From Fontibacillus panacisegetis (GTDB lineage Bacteria; Bacillota; Bacilli; Paenibacillales; Paenibacillaceae), in the NCBI RefSeq assembly GCF_900102215.1, contig NZ_FNBG01000041.1, forward strand, positions 1-35,289: DNA of 35,289 bases, in the 5' to 3' direction. Of this stretch, positions 1-6,576 are shown one piece after another. Each line of letters opens with the position of its first letter. Position 1 is the first letter of the stretch. Position numbers and translations under genes: made by a program. Under the pieces are notes generated by a model. That model did not search any database, was not told where the DNA came from, and worked only from the letters and a program-made list of their open reading frames with translations.

Positions 1-3
1 TTT

Positions 4-25
4 AAAAAACTGTATTTTTGCATCC
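4..25. repeat. Single unit of dispersed TGCA-palindrome repeat
   Basis: The 20 bases TAAAAAACTGTATTTTTGCA here also occur at 14497-14516, in the fourth unit of the array at 14340-14517. Because this unit is the last one in that array, the rest of an array may lie to the left of the window. This is seen directly; the function is unknown. Confidence 0.6.
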
Positions 26-60
26 TTTTCCTGATATCTTGCCTTTCCTCTGCTAAACAA

Positions 61-105
61 GAAGCGTCCCTCAAAGTTATCTTAGATAACTTTTGGGACA
101 GCCTC
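61..105. repeat. 45-bp near-perfect palindrome, IS-end-like
   Basis: Two half-sites meet head to head. On the minus strand one half begins GAGGCTGTCCCAAAAGTTAT. The other half, read on the plus strand, begins GAAGCGTCCCTCAAAGTTAT. The GGCTGTCCCAAAAG start resembles the ends of IS1182-type insertion sequences in Firmicutes, known to me as a family pattern but not searched here. It may be an internally deleted IS or MITE remnant. No T-run follows the hairpin, so it does not look like an ordinary terminator for the gene at 165-725. Confidence 0.45.
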
Positions 106-164
106 TTTGTGGTCAATCCCGTAATTATTTGCGGTGCTAGCCCTGTTGTATTCCTGGACCACCA

Positions 165-725
165 TTACCTAGACCTGCTGTTATTCTCGCAACATGCGAT
201 GTAAAATTCATCTTCACTTTCGGGTTGTTTATAGATATGTTTCACCACATCCATTGATTCTAGGACACTCAGTTGGTCTCTGGTTACTGACATATCATAT
301 GTTCTATAACTGACCCTTTCATATTTCAGCTCTTCTTCAAATTTAAGAGTTAATTGTTTTTCAAACTTTGCTTCATTTACTCCAATGTTCTCTTCGCTGT
401 CATCATCCTTTACTACAACACGAACTGGAATTAAACCACCATGACCCTCCAATTTTGACTTTTCCTCTTCCTCTTGGACATCGAACATAATTTTACTTTC
501 ATTTATTAATTCCAGTGCTTGCTTGTTCGGACCCAATCCCCGCGGCTGGATAGGCTGCAATTGAACTGTATTAGACTTCACATCTAACGATTCCTTGATT
601 GTTTTCTTATTAATCTTTGAGGGGTCAATTTGAATCTGCTCTGAATCTCCATAGGCGTATGATATGTTGGAAAATAAGACAGTTAACACAAGCGAAATTA
701 ATGTTACCGGATTTCTCGATACCAT
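165..725 (-). CDS. Small secreted protein of unknown function
   Basis: About 186 residues from the ATG at 725, which follows AAGGTGATC closely; an upstream in-frame ATG at 743 has no clear ribosome binding site. The N-terminus (MVSRNPV, then a hydrophobic stretch ending ISYA-YG) is a typical Sec signal peptide. The middle is rich in Glu and Lys. The last third (VRVVVKDDD through YDMSVTRDQLSVLE to VVKHIYKQ) has the look of a peptidase-propeptide/inhibitor I9 fold; this is a weak resemblance, not an assignment. The C-terminus ends abruptly with CCENNSRSR. In a neighbouring frame the DNA reads ITAGLGNGGPGIQQG before a stop, so a frameshift or truncation near the end is possible, and the IS-like palindrome lies about 60 bp further on. 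I do not recognise the family. Confidence 0.65.
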   Translation of the reverse strand: MVSRNPVTLISLVLTVLFSNISYAYGDSEQIQIDPSKINKKTIKESLDVKSNTVQLQPIQPRGLGPNKQALELINESKIMFDVQEEEEKSKLEGHGGLIPVRVVVKDDDSEENIGVNEAKFEKQLTLKFEEELKYERVSYRTYDMSVTRDQLSVLESMDVVKHIYKQPESEDEFYIACCENNSRSR

Positions 726-778
726 GATCACCTTCCCTTCCATTTTATTACATATTACGTTCTATAGCGCTTAAAAAA

Positions 779-821
779 CCCGAGACATCTCACCTTGTAG
801 AGGCTACTACGATGTCCCGGG
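779..821 (-). terminator. Rho-independent terminator after the SIMPL gene
   Basis: On the minus strand the stem CCCGGGACATC pairs with GATGTCTCGGG with one mismatch and is followed by TTTTTT. It lies just after the stop of the gene at 836-1606. Confidence 0.85.
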
Positions 822-835
822 CGTAATCTTCTGGT

Positions 836-1606
836 TTACTTCATTTCGTAAACTACGTTCAATGTTGTTTTCACAGTAATTTCACCAGGTTCCACTGATG
901 TGCTGGCAGCTCCAGAATCCGCTGTTCCAGCCATCACTTTGTAATTCTCCATGTATGTCGGAGTTTCTACTGACGCCTGCGTCACGCTAAGCACAAGACC
1001 TACCTGACGTTTAGCTGCCTTGGCGATCGCCGATGCCTTTAAGTCTGCATTAGCCATAGCCTTCTGGATCACCTGTTCTTGATATTGATCAGGGTTTTCC
1101 GTACTAAACCGAACATTATCAATTCGATTAGCCCCTGCATTCGACGCAGCGTCGAGCAGTTGTCCAATTTTGGACAGGTCACGATATTTCACATTTATAG
1201 TATGGTAAGCTGTGTATCCTTTTACCTTTTGACCTTCTTTTTCACTATAGCTGTAGTTTGGCTGTACATAAAATTGGCCTGTCTGAATGTCTTTCACATC
1301 GATTTTCCAAGTATCCTTGAGCAAAGTGTTTAGCTTTGCCATTTTAGTTGAATTCGCGCTTTGTGCCTCCTTAGCCGTATCCGCCTGAGTCTCTACACCA
1401 ATTGTCAAATACGCAATATCGGGCTTTACAGAAATTTCTCCGGACCCTACCACGTTAATGATATTTTTCTGCAGTGCAACACTTTCGGCGTAAGCCTTCT
1501 GAGGTGTGCCTAGTGCTCCGGTAAAAAATGTTCCTCCAACTACCAGCGTTCCAGCTAACAAAACTGCACCAACAGGTTTTAACCAAGCATTTTTATTATT
1601 CATCAT
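836..1606 (-). CDS. Secreted SIMPL (DUF541) domain protein
   Basis: 256 residues. An N-terminal positive stretch (MMNNKNAWLK) and a hydrophobic segment ending near KAYA give a signal peptide, so the product is exported or anchored outside the membrane. The rest is one SIMPL/DUF541 domain: it opens with the typical INVVGSGEISVKPDIAYLTIGV segment and contains VKGYTAYHTINVKYRDL and NRIDNVRFSTEN. The family is named after a mouse signalling protein, and bacterial members are envelope proteins of uncertain role. The start follows GGAGGGTCAAA directly. A terminator follows the gene, and another separates it from the upstream HPr-like gene, so it is probably transcribed alone. The exact function cannot be told from sequence. 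Confidence 0.9.
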   Translation of the reverse strand: MMNNKNAWLKPVGAVLLAGTLVVGGTFFTGALGTPQKAYAESVALQKNIINVVGSGEISVKPDIAYLTIGVETQADTAKEAQSANSTKMAKLNTLLKDTWKIDVKDIQTGQFYVQPNYSYSEKEGQKVKGYTAYHTINVKYRDLSKIGQLLDAASNAGANRIDNVRFSTENPDQYQEQVIQKAMANADLKASAIAKAAKRQVGLVLSVTQASVETPTYMENYKVMAGTADSGAASTSVEPGEITVKTTLNVVYEMK

Positions 1607-1690
1607 TTTGACCCTCCAATTATTGGCGATTTATCTACTAAACGCAGACCAGAATAAAATGTTGCAGCTGTATTTACAAAAAATCAAAAA

Positions 1691-1727
1691 GAGGACTATC
1701 TCGCCCTAGTTTGACGAAATAGTCCCC
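1691..1727 (-). terminator. Terminator after the HPr/Crh-like gene
   Basis: On the minus strand GGACTATTTCG pairs with CGAGATAGTCC, followed by a T-rich tract (TCTTTTTGATTTTTTG). It would end the rapZ-yvcK-whiA-HPr transcript. Confidence 0.85.
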
Positions 1728-1762
1728 TAATTTGTGATACTGAGTTAGGCCAAAAAAGAGTG

Positions 1763-2032
1763 TTATTGGTTCTCCAATTCTTCTTTGCTGACCAAACTGA
1801 TTAAAGCGTTTGCAGCCTGTTCAGCATCCGCACCTTCAGCACTGATATAAATTTCTGTACCTGTGCTAATCGCAAGGCTCATAATTCCCATGATACTTTT
1901 GGCATTTACTTTTTTATCGTCTTTTTCAACGAAGATTTCAGACGAGTATTTATTCGCTTCCTGAACGAAAAGCGCAGCCGGCCGAGCATGAAGTCCCGTT
2001 TTCAAACGAACGGTAACTGGGTTTTTTACCAT
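1763..2032 (-). CDS. HPr-family phosphocarrier at the crh locus
   Basis: 89 residues, the standard size for HPr and Crh. HPr carries phosphate from enzyme I to sugar permeases through His15; HPr and Crh phosphorylated at Ser46 by HprK act as co-repressors with CcpA. The sequence shows both sites: GLHARPA with His15, and NAKSIMG with Ser46. The gene follows whiA, exactly where Bacillus subtilis has crh. The text around the sites (VRLKTGL-ARPAALFVQEAN, EKDDKKVNAKSIMG) recalls Crh more than textbook HPr. B. subtilis Crh, however, has Gln15 and cannot take part in the PTS. This protein therefore looks like a Crh-lineage protein that keeps, or has regained, the PTS histidine, or like the general HPr of this genome. 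Whether ptsH-ptsI exist elsewhere cannot be seen. The kinase gene hprK is in this window. Confidence 0.92.
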   Translation of the reverse strand: MVKNPVTVRLKTGLHARPAALFVQEANKYSSEIFVEKDDKKVNAKSIMGIMSLAISTGTEIYISAEGADAEQAANALISLVSKEELENQ

Positions 2033-2138
2033 GAAAACTTACCCCCTATAACGAATTCAATCCACGTGTTCATTTTGTCAACATAATAATTTATATTATT
2101 ATACCATACACAACATGCAGCACACTAGCAAAAGAAAT

Positions 2139-3077
2139 TCAGCTCCCACGAATTTTTTCTGCAAGCTCATCAATTTTACGCAATCGATGATTGACCCCTG
2201 ATTTACTAACCGTGCCCTTGAGCAGCTCGCCAACTTCCTTAAGGTTCATATCCGGATGTGCGAGGCGAACTTCAGCCACTTCACGCAGCTTATCAGGCAA
2301 GCTCTCAAGCCCTACCTCTTTTTGCAGGAGCTTGATGTTATCAATCTGCCGAACTGCGGCCCCAATGGTCTTGTTCAAATTGGCTGTCTCACAATTAACG
2401 ATCCGGTTGACGGAATTACGCATATCGCGCATAATTCGTACATCCTCGAACTTGAACAGAGCCTGATGTGCACCGATAATATTCAACAGCTCGATAATTT
2501 TTTCGCCTTCCTTGATATAAAAAATAAAGCCCTTCTTACGTTCAATACAGCGCGCATTCAGGTGAAATTCATTCGCCAGATCTACCAGTGCCTGGCAATG
2601 CTCCTCATACATTGAGGATATTTCCAAATGGTACGAGGATCCTTCCGGGTTATTGACCGAACCACCAGCCAAAAACGCGCCGCGTAAATACGCACGCTTA
2701 CAACAGTTTTTCCGGGTGAGGTCTGGATTAATCCCCGATGTAAAAATAAAACCCTCCGATACGATGTTCAGTTCCTTTAAAATTTCCTGAACTCTTGCCG
2801 GAATCCGCACGATGTAAACATTGTTCTTCTTGAGACGCATTTTCTTACGAACAAGCAGTTCTGTATGAACCTGAAAATGCTTCTTGATCAAAGAATATAT
2901 TCGCCTTGCTATCGCGGCGTTTTCCGTTGAAATATCCAGAACAACCTTTTTGTTCGATACCTGTACCGAACCATTCATTCGAATCAATGCGGACAACTCC
3001 GCTTGCTCACAGCAAGATTCCGCTTCGACCAAGGTTAATTCTTTTTTGGTTTGCGCCGCAAACGACAAGGGACTCAC
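2139..3077 (-). CDS. whiA: DNA-binding protein WhiA
   Basis: 312 residues. WhiA has a degenerate LAGLIDADG homing-endonuclease-like N-terminal and middle part and a C-terminal helix-turn-helix. It controls sporulation septation in Streptomyces and affects cell division and chromosome segregation in Bacillus. Visible signs are the start SFAAQTKKELTLVE, the CCKRAYLRGAFLAGGSVNNPE segment near residue 130, and the C-terminal MNLKEVGELL-GTVSKSGVNHRLRKI helix-turn-helix. The start is GTG, directly abutting the yvcK stop codon with no gap, which suggests translational coupling. The rapZ-yvcK-whiA order is conserved through Firmicutes and Actinobacteria. Confidence 0.97.
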   Translation of the reverse strand: MSPLSFAAQTKKELTLVEAESCCEQAELSALIRMNGSVQVSNKKVVLDISTENAAIARRIYSLIKKHFQVHTELLVRKKMRLKKNNVYIVRIPARVQEILKELNIVSEGFIFTSGINPDLTRKNCCKRAYLRGAFLAGGSVNNPEGSSYHLEISSMYEEHCQALVDLANEFHLNARCIERKKGFIFYIKEGEKIIELLNIIGAHQALFKFEDVRIMRDMRNSVNRIVNCETANLNKTIGAAVRQIDNIKLLQKEVGLESLPDKLREVAEVRLAHPDMNLKEVGELLKGTVSKSGVNHRLRKIDELAEKIRGS

Positions 3078-4064
3078 CTACCTCTTTCGTAAAATCCAGT
3101 TATGAACTAATTGATAAATATGATGACTCAGTTTATCAGCATCATGACGTAAATACCGGCGAAATAGCACCAACGTATCGGCAATCACCTTATATCCCCG
3201 TCCTGTTACTACGTCCCAGTCGACTTGTACAGGCTTTGCACCCTTTTCAGCGTAGAAATCCTGGACTTGCCCCGGAATGTCTCCATCATTAACGATAACA
3301 TAATCAAACAGATGATGGCCAACGTGATCATACACCGCCTGCAAATGGTCGCTGACTGTATAGTCATCCGTTTCACCCGGCTGGGTCATTACGTTGCAGA
3401 CAAATATTTTAATAGCTGTATCATTCTCCAAAATTGCCTCCGCTAATTTAGGAACCAGCAAATTTGGAATAATACTTGTGTATAAGCTTCCTGGCCCAAT
3501 GAGAATAGCGTCTGCTTCCCGAATTGCTTGAACTGCTTCAGGCAAAGGTTCAACTTCTGTAGGCTCCAGAAAAATTCTCTCGATCTTTCCCCGAGCCTCA
3601 GGAATTTTTGATTCTCCGGTAATAATGCTTCCGTCTTTCATTAGCGCATTAAGCACAACAGCCTGACCAGCAGCAGGAAGAACGCGACCACGTACCGCAA
3701 ATACCCTGCTGAGTTCACGAACAGCCGTTACAAAATCACCAGAGATATCTGTAATGGCAGCCAAAATCAGATTGCCCAGACTATGGCCTGCGAGACCAGA
3801 GCCAGAAGAGAACCGATAATTAAGCATATCAGACAAAAGCGGCTCAACGTCTGCCAGAGCGGTTAATACGTTGCGAATATCCCCAGGAGGCGGCATCTGC
3901 AGTTCATTGCGGAGAATACCTGAACTACCCCCGTCGTCGGCTACAGTTACAATAGCCGTAATATCGAGCGGCTTTTCTTTCAATCCGCGAAGCATGACAG
4001 ACAGTCCCGTACCACCGCCCATCACTACAATCCGCGGAATCCTTTCTTCCTTGGCTCCACTCAT
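3078..4064 (-). CDS. yvcK: YvcK/CofD-like gluconeogenesis factor
   Basis: About 328 residues from the ATG at 4064. A GTG at 4079 is in frame but lies inside the AGAGGTGA ribosome binding site, so it is less likely. YvcK proteins bind UDP-sugars such as UDP-GlcNAc and are needed for growth and cell shape on gluconeogenic carbon sources in B. subtilis. The nucleotide-binding start VVMGGGTGLSVMLRGLK and the segment VTVADDGGSSGILR are diagnostic, followed by PPPGDIRNVLTAL and ILIGPGSLYTSIIPNLLV. The fold is shared with the CofD phospholactate transferase. It is the middle gene of rapZ-yvcK-whiA. A repeat element and a small hairpin lie between it and rapZ, so its expression may be partly independent. 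Confidence 0.96.
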   Translation of the reverse strand: MSGAKEERIPRIVVMGGGTGLSVMLRGLKEKPLDITAIVTVADDGGSSGILRNELQMPPPGDIRNVLTALADVEPLLSDMLNYRFSSGSGLAGHSLGNLILAAITDISGDFVTAVRELSRVFAVRGRVLPAAGQAVVLNALMKDGSIITGESKIPEARGKIERIFLEPTEVEPLPEAVQAIREADAILIGPGSLYTSIIPNLLVPKLAEAILENDTAIKIFVCNVMTQPGETDDYTVSDHLQAVYDHVGHHLFDYVIVNDGDIPGQVQDFYAEKGAKPVQVDWDVVTGRGYKVIADTLVLFRRYLRHDADKLSHHIYQLVHNWILRKR

Positions 4065-4092
4065 TACCGTATGTTTCACCTCTTACCATCAA

Positions 4093-4118
4093 GTCCAACA
4101 AGCGTTAGCTGATTGGAC
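4093..4118 (-). other. Small hairpin upstream of yvcK
   Basis: On the minus strand GTCCAA pairs with TTGGAC, with an inner AGC/GCT stem and a TAAC loop. No T-run follows. It lies about 30 nt before the yvcK start and could affect mRNA stability or translation; this is inference from position only. Confidence 0.4.
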
Positions 4119-4145
4119 AATCTTTCTGAATTACATTTAATAAAG

Positions 4146-4253
4146 GTTCAAAAAGTGGAATTTTCAGCACCGGAAGGCCCTTGCTGAATTCAAGATTCGA
4201 TGCCGAACATGCCTCATAGAATCACTTCGTGATCAAAATTCTACTTTTTGAAC
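4146..4253. repeat. Structured repeat element, copy 1 (rapZ-yvcK gap)
   Basis: A 108-bp element. Its arms GTTCAAAAAGTGGAATTTT and AAAATTCTACTTTTTGAAC are inverted repeats with one mismatch over 19 bp. The ~70-bp core runs from CAGCACCGGAAGGCC to ACTTCGTGATC. The core is close to that of copy 2 (5253-5357), but the arms differ and still pair within each copy. The 10-mer TACATTTAAT occurs at 4132-4141 and again at 4254-4263, flanking the element, as a target-site duplication would. Family and function are unknown to me. Confidence 0.75.
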
Positions 4254-4258
4254 TACAT

Positions 4259-5158
4259 TTAATGCCGGTCTCTTCCTTCGTCCCGGTGACTGACACGAAC
4301 CGTCTCCGTTTCGCTAGTTCCGAGCATCCGACCTAAATATTCTGCAATCGCCACCGAGCGGTGTTTACCTCCGGTACAGCCGATAGCAATAATAACCTGA
4401 CTTTTTCCTTCTTTATGATATTGAGGCAGCAGGAAGTGAAGCATGTCAAGCAACTTGGTCAAGAAGCTCTGCGTTTCCGGCCATTTCATAACATATTCAT
4501 ATACATCGCTGTCTTGTCCTGTGAATGGACGAAGCTGTTCAATGTAATGAGGATTCGGCAAGAAGCGAACGTCAAACACTAAATCCGCATCAATGGGTAT
4601 TCCATATTTAAATCCAAAGGAAGTAATATTAACAGATAAATTGTTACTCTCCAAATGAGAGAATCGGGAAATGATCTTATCTTTTAACTGCGCCGGCTTC
4701 ATATTGCTAGTGTCAATAACCTGGGTAGCGGAGATTTTAAGCTCCTCAAGCATCTTGCGTTCAAGACGAATACCGTCAAGCGGCATTCCCTCCGGTGCGA
4801 GCGGATGGCGGCGGCGGCTCTCTTTATAACGCTGTACTAGAATCGAATCGGTAGCATCCAGGAACAAAATTTCACTATGAATCGTAAAATGATCCTTGAT
4901 GTATGCGAGTGACTCCGACAGGGCCGTAAAGAACTCTCGACCGCGCAAATCGATAACGAGTGCAACTTTAGCAATTTTTCCCTTGGATTGCTCGATCAAT
5001 TCCGCAAACTTAGGAATCAACACTGGAGGTAAATTGTCTACGCAGAAAAACCCAAGATCCTCCAGGCTTCGGACAGCAAGCGATTTTCCGGCCCCCGACA
5101 TACCTGTAATGATGATCAAATTAGCAACTGAAGCATTATCCTTATCCTTGTCCGGCAT
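4259..5158 (-). CDS. rapZ: RNase adapter / nucleotide-binding protein RapZ
   Basis: 299 residues, normal for the family (B. subtilis YvcJ). The N-terminal P-loop GMSGAGKS at residues 19-26 is followed by LGFFCVDNLPP, a family hallmark. The C-terminal domain contains GCTGGKHRSVAIAEYL, the conserved sugar-phosphate/RNA-binding part. In E. coli RapZ senses glucosamine-6-phosphate and guides RNase E to the sRNA GlmZ. In Bacillus the homologue is a nucleotide-binding protein linked to competence, and it has no known GlmZ target. The start is ATG after GAGGAGGGAAATAG. The stop codon TAA lies within the short direct repeat beside the copy 1 element. Copy 2 lies upstream, so the gene is bracketed by the two repeats. 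Confidence 0.97.
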   Translation of the reverse strand: MPDKDKDNASVANLIIITGMSGAGKSLAVRSLEDLGFFCVDNLPPVLIPKFAELIEQSKGKIAKVALVIDLRGREFFTALSESLAYIKDHFTIHSEILFLDATDSILVQRYKESRRRHPLAPEGMPLDGIRLERKMLEELKISATQVIDTSNMKPAQLKDKIISRFSHLESNNLSVNITSFGFKYGIPIDADLVFDVRFLPNPHYIEQLRPFTGQDSDVYEYVMKWPETQSFLTKLLDMLHFLLPQYHKEGKSQVIIAIGCTGGKHRSVAIAEYLGRMLGTSETETVRVSHRDEGRDRH

Positions 5159-5219
5159 CTATTTCCCTCCTCGCAAAGTCTTCTACTCCTATATCTATAT
5201 ATAATTATACCCTAAATCT

Positions 5220-5237
5220 AAAGCAGATTTTTAAGCT
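5220..5237. repeat. Extra arm copy beside repeat element 2
   Basis: The 18 bases AAAGCAGATTTTTAAGCT occur here and again at 5341-5358, as the right arm of copy 2. They can also pair with the left arm at 5253-5266. The transcript could therefore form either of two exclusive hairpins ahead of rapZ. Confidence 0.6.
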
Positions 5238-5252
5238 CCTCTTACAATTAAG

Positions 5253-5357
5253 GCTTAAAAATCTGCATTTCAGCGCCGGAAGGCCCTGCTGAATTCAAGA
5301 TTCGACGTCGATTATGCCTCGAAGCATTACTTCGCGATCAAAAGCAGATTTTTAAGC
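5253..5357. repeat. Structured repeat element, copy 2 (glcK-rapZ gap)
   Basis: A 105-bp element. Its arms GCTTAAAAATCTGC and GCAGATTTTTAAGC pair perfectly. The core runs from CAGCGCCGGAAGGCC through GAATTCAAGATTCGACGTCG to ACTTCGCGATC. By eye it matches the copy 1 core at roughly 84 percent of positions. Both copies have the same orientation. The segment CAGC-GCC-GGAA-GGC...GCTG can form a small stem with a GNRA-type loop if read on the plus strand. Confidence 0.75.
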
Positions 5358-5365
5358 TTCCCCTA

Positions 5366-6316
5366 TTATGAGCGGAGGAACAGGCCTGCCGCTCCTACCA
5401 TCCCTGCATCATTGCCCAAAATGGCCGGAACAATTTTAAGTCCTTGTTGAACTGGTTCAGGCGTTAATTTAGCGAATACGCTGCGAATTTCATTAAACAA
5501 GAAATCCCCTGCTTTCGAAACTCCGCCACCAACGATATACAATTCAGGATTAAGTACTACTGCAACAGCCGCAAGAGCTTTGCCCAGGTAGAATGCAGCG
5601 CGATTGACGATACGAGTGGCTACTTCATCCCCAGCCTTGGCACTATCAAATACGTCTTTTGCTGTAATGTTCTCAACGAGTGACAAAGATGTGCGTTCCC
5701 CACGAGATACTGCATCGTTAGCCATACGAATAATACCCGTAGCAGAAGAGACGGTTTCAAGGCAGCCTATTTTGCCACATCCACACTGAATTGCTTCCAG
5801 ATCAGGTACCACCGAAATATGACCCAGTTCGCCAGCCAATCCGGAGAATCCTTGATAGATTTTGCCATCAATAATAATTCCGCCGCCCACTCCAGTACCG
5901 AGCGTAAAGCAGACGCAATTATCGATACCCTTACCAGCACCGCTCCATGCTTCACCAAGTGCCGCCACGTTAGCATCATTGTCTATTTTAATAGGCTTGC
6001 CGAGACGGTCTTCCAAAATTTTGCGAATCGGGAAGTCCTTCAGACCTACATTTGGAGCCAATAAAATAATGCCTTCGCGAACGTTAGTAAAACCAGCGAC
6101 CCCTGCACCCACTCCAGCTACTTGTTCCCATTCAAATGGAGACTGTTCCACAATCAGACGGACATATCGTTCAATGTTATCAACGATCGTCTCGGGACCC
6201 TTTGCAACTTCTGTAGGCCCTTCGTAGGTATGAAGAAGCTGTCCCTCTTCATTACAAATGCCAACTTTAATTGCCGTTCCGCCAAGGTCAACACCAATGT
6301 AGATCTTTTCAGACAT
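5366..6316 (-). CDS. glcK: ROK-family glucokinase
   Basis: About 316 residues from the ATG at 6316. A TTG at 6325 is in frame but too close to the AAGGTGG binding site. It phosphorylates glucose to glucose-6-phosphate with ATP in the cytoplasm. Signs are the phosphate-binding DLGGT at residues 10-14, the catalytic DND at 112-114, the ELGH at 163-166, and the ROK zinc motif CGCGKIGC at 178-185. ROK sugar kinases with different substrates look alike, so glucose is the likely but not proven substrate. There is no N-terminal DNA-binding domain, so this is a kinase and not a ROK repressor. It has its own sigma-A-like promoter and lies upstream of rapZ in the same direction. Confidence 0.9.
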   Translation of the reverse strand: MSEKIYIGVDLGGTAIKVGICNEEGQLLHTYEGPTEVAKGPETIVDNIERYVRLIVEQSPFEWEQVAGVGAGVAGFTNVREGIILLAPNVGLKDFPIRKILEDRLGKPIKIDNDANVAALGEAWSGAGKGIDNCVCFTLGTGVGGGIIIDGKIYQGFSGLAGELGHISVVPDLEAIQCGCGKIGCLETVSSATGIIRMANDAVSRGERTSLSLVENITAKDVFDSAKAGDEVATRIVNRAAFYLGKALAAVAVVLNPELYIVGGGVSKAGDFLFNEIRSVFAKLTPEPVQQGLKIVPAILGNDAGMVGAAGLFLRS

Positions 6317-6402
6317 GTTATACAAGCCACCTTTTTCTCTATTAATAGAAATAAAAATATTAATTCATTTAAAAAAATAAAAAAAGATTATCCTACGTAC
6401 CA

Positions 6403-6431
6403 ACTATAAGCGAACCCACCTTTTCGGTCAA
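6403..6431 (-). promoter_or_regulatory. Sigma-A-like promoter of glcK
   Basis: On the minus strand TTGACC, then a 17-bp spacer, then TATAGT. It lies about 90 bp before the glcK start, leaving an A/T-rich leader. Confidence 0.7.
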
Positions 6432-6512
6432 GTAAGTAGGGCATTCCAAGAACCCTGTAAATACAAGGCTTTCAGGCGATGAAACACCCACTGGACGGGG
6501 TAAAAAAAACAA

Positions 6513-6551
6513 ATCGCCCTGAAGTTCACATAGAGCTGACTTCAGGGCGAT
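6513..6551 (-). terminator. Terminator after the DUF438 gene
   Basis: The 13-bp arms ATCGCCCTGAAGT and ACTTCAGGGCGAT are perfect inverted repeats. On the minus strand they are followed by TTGTTTTTTTTA. This cleanly ends the DUF1858-DUF438 transcript. Confidence 0.92.
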
Positions 6552-6576
6552 AATTTAGCAATTTTATGAAGTTTTT

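Noticed and set aside
4146..5357. The rapZ-flanking elements as simple terminators
   Set aside because: Neither arm is followed by a proper T-run, the loop would be a 70-bp conserved core, and true terminators in this window look different.
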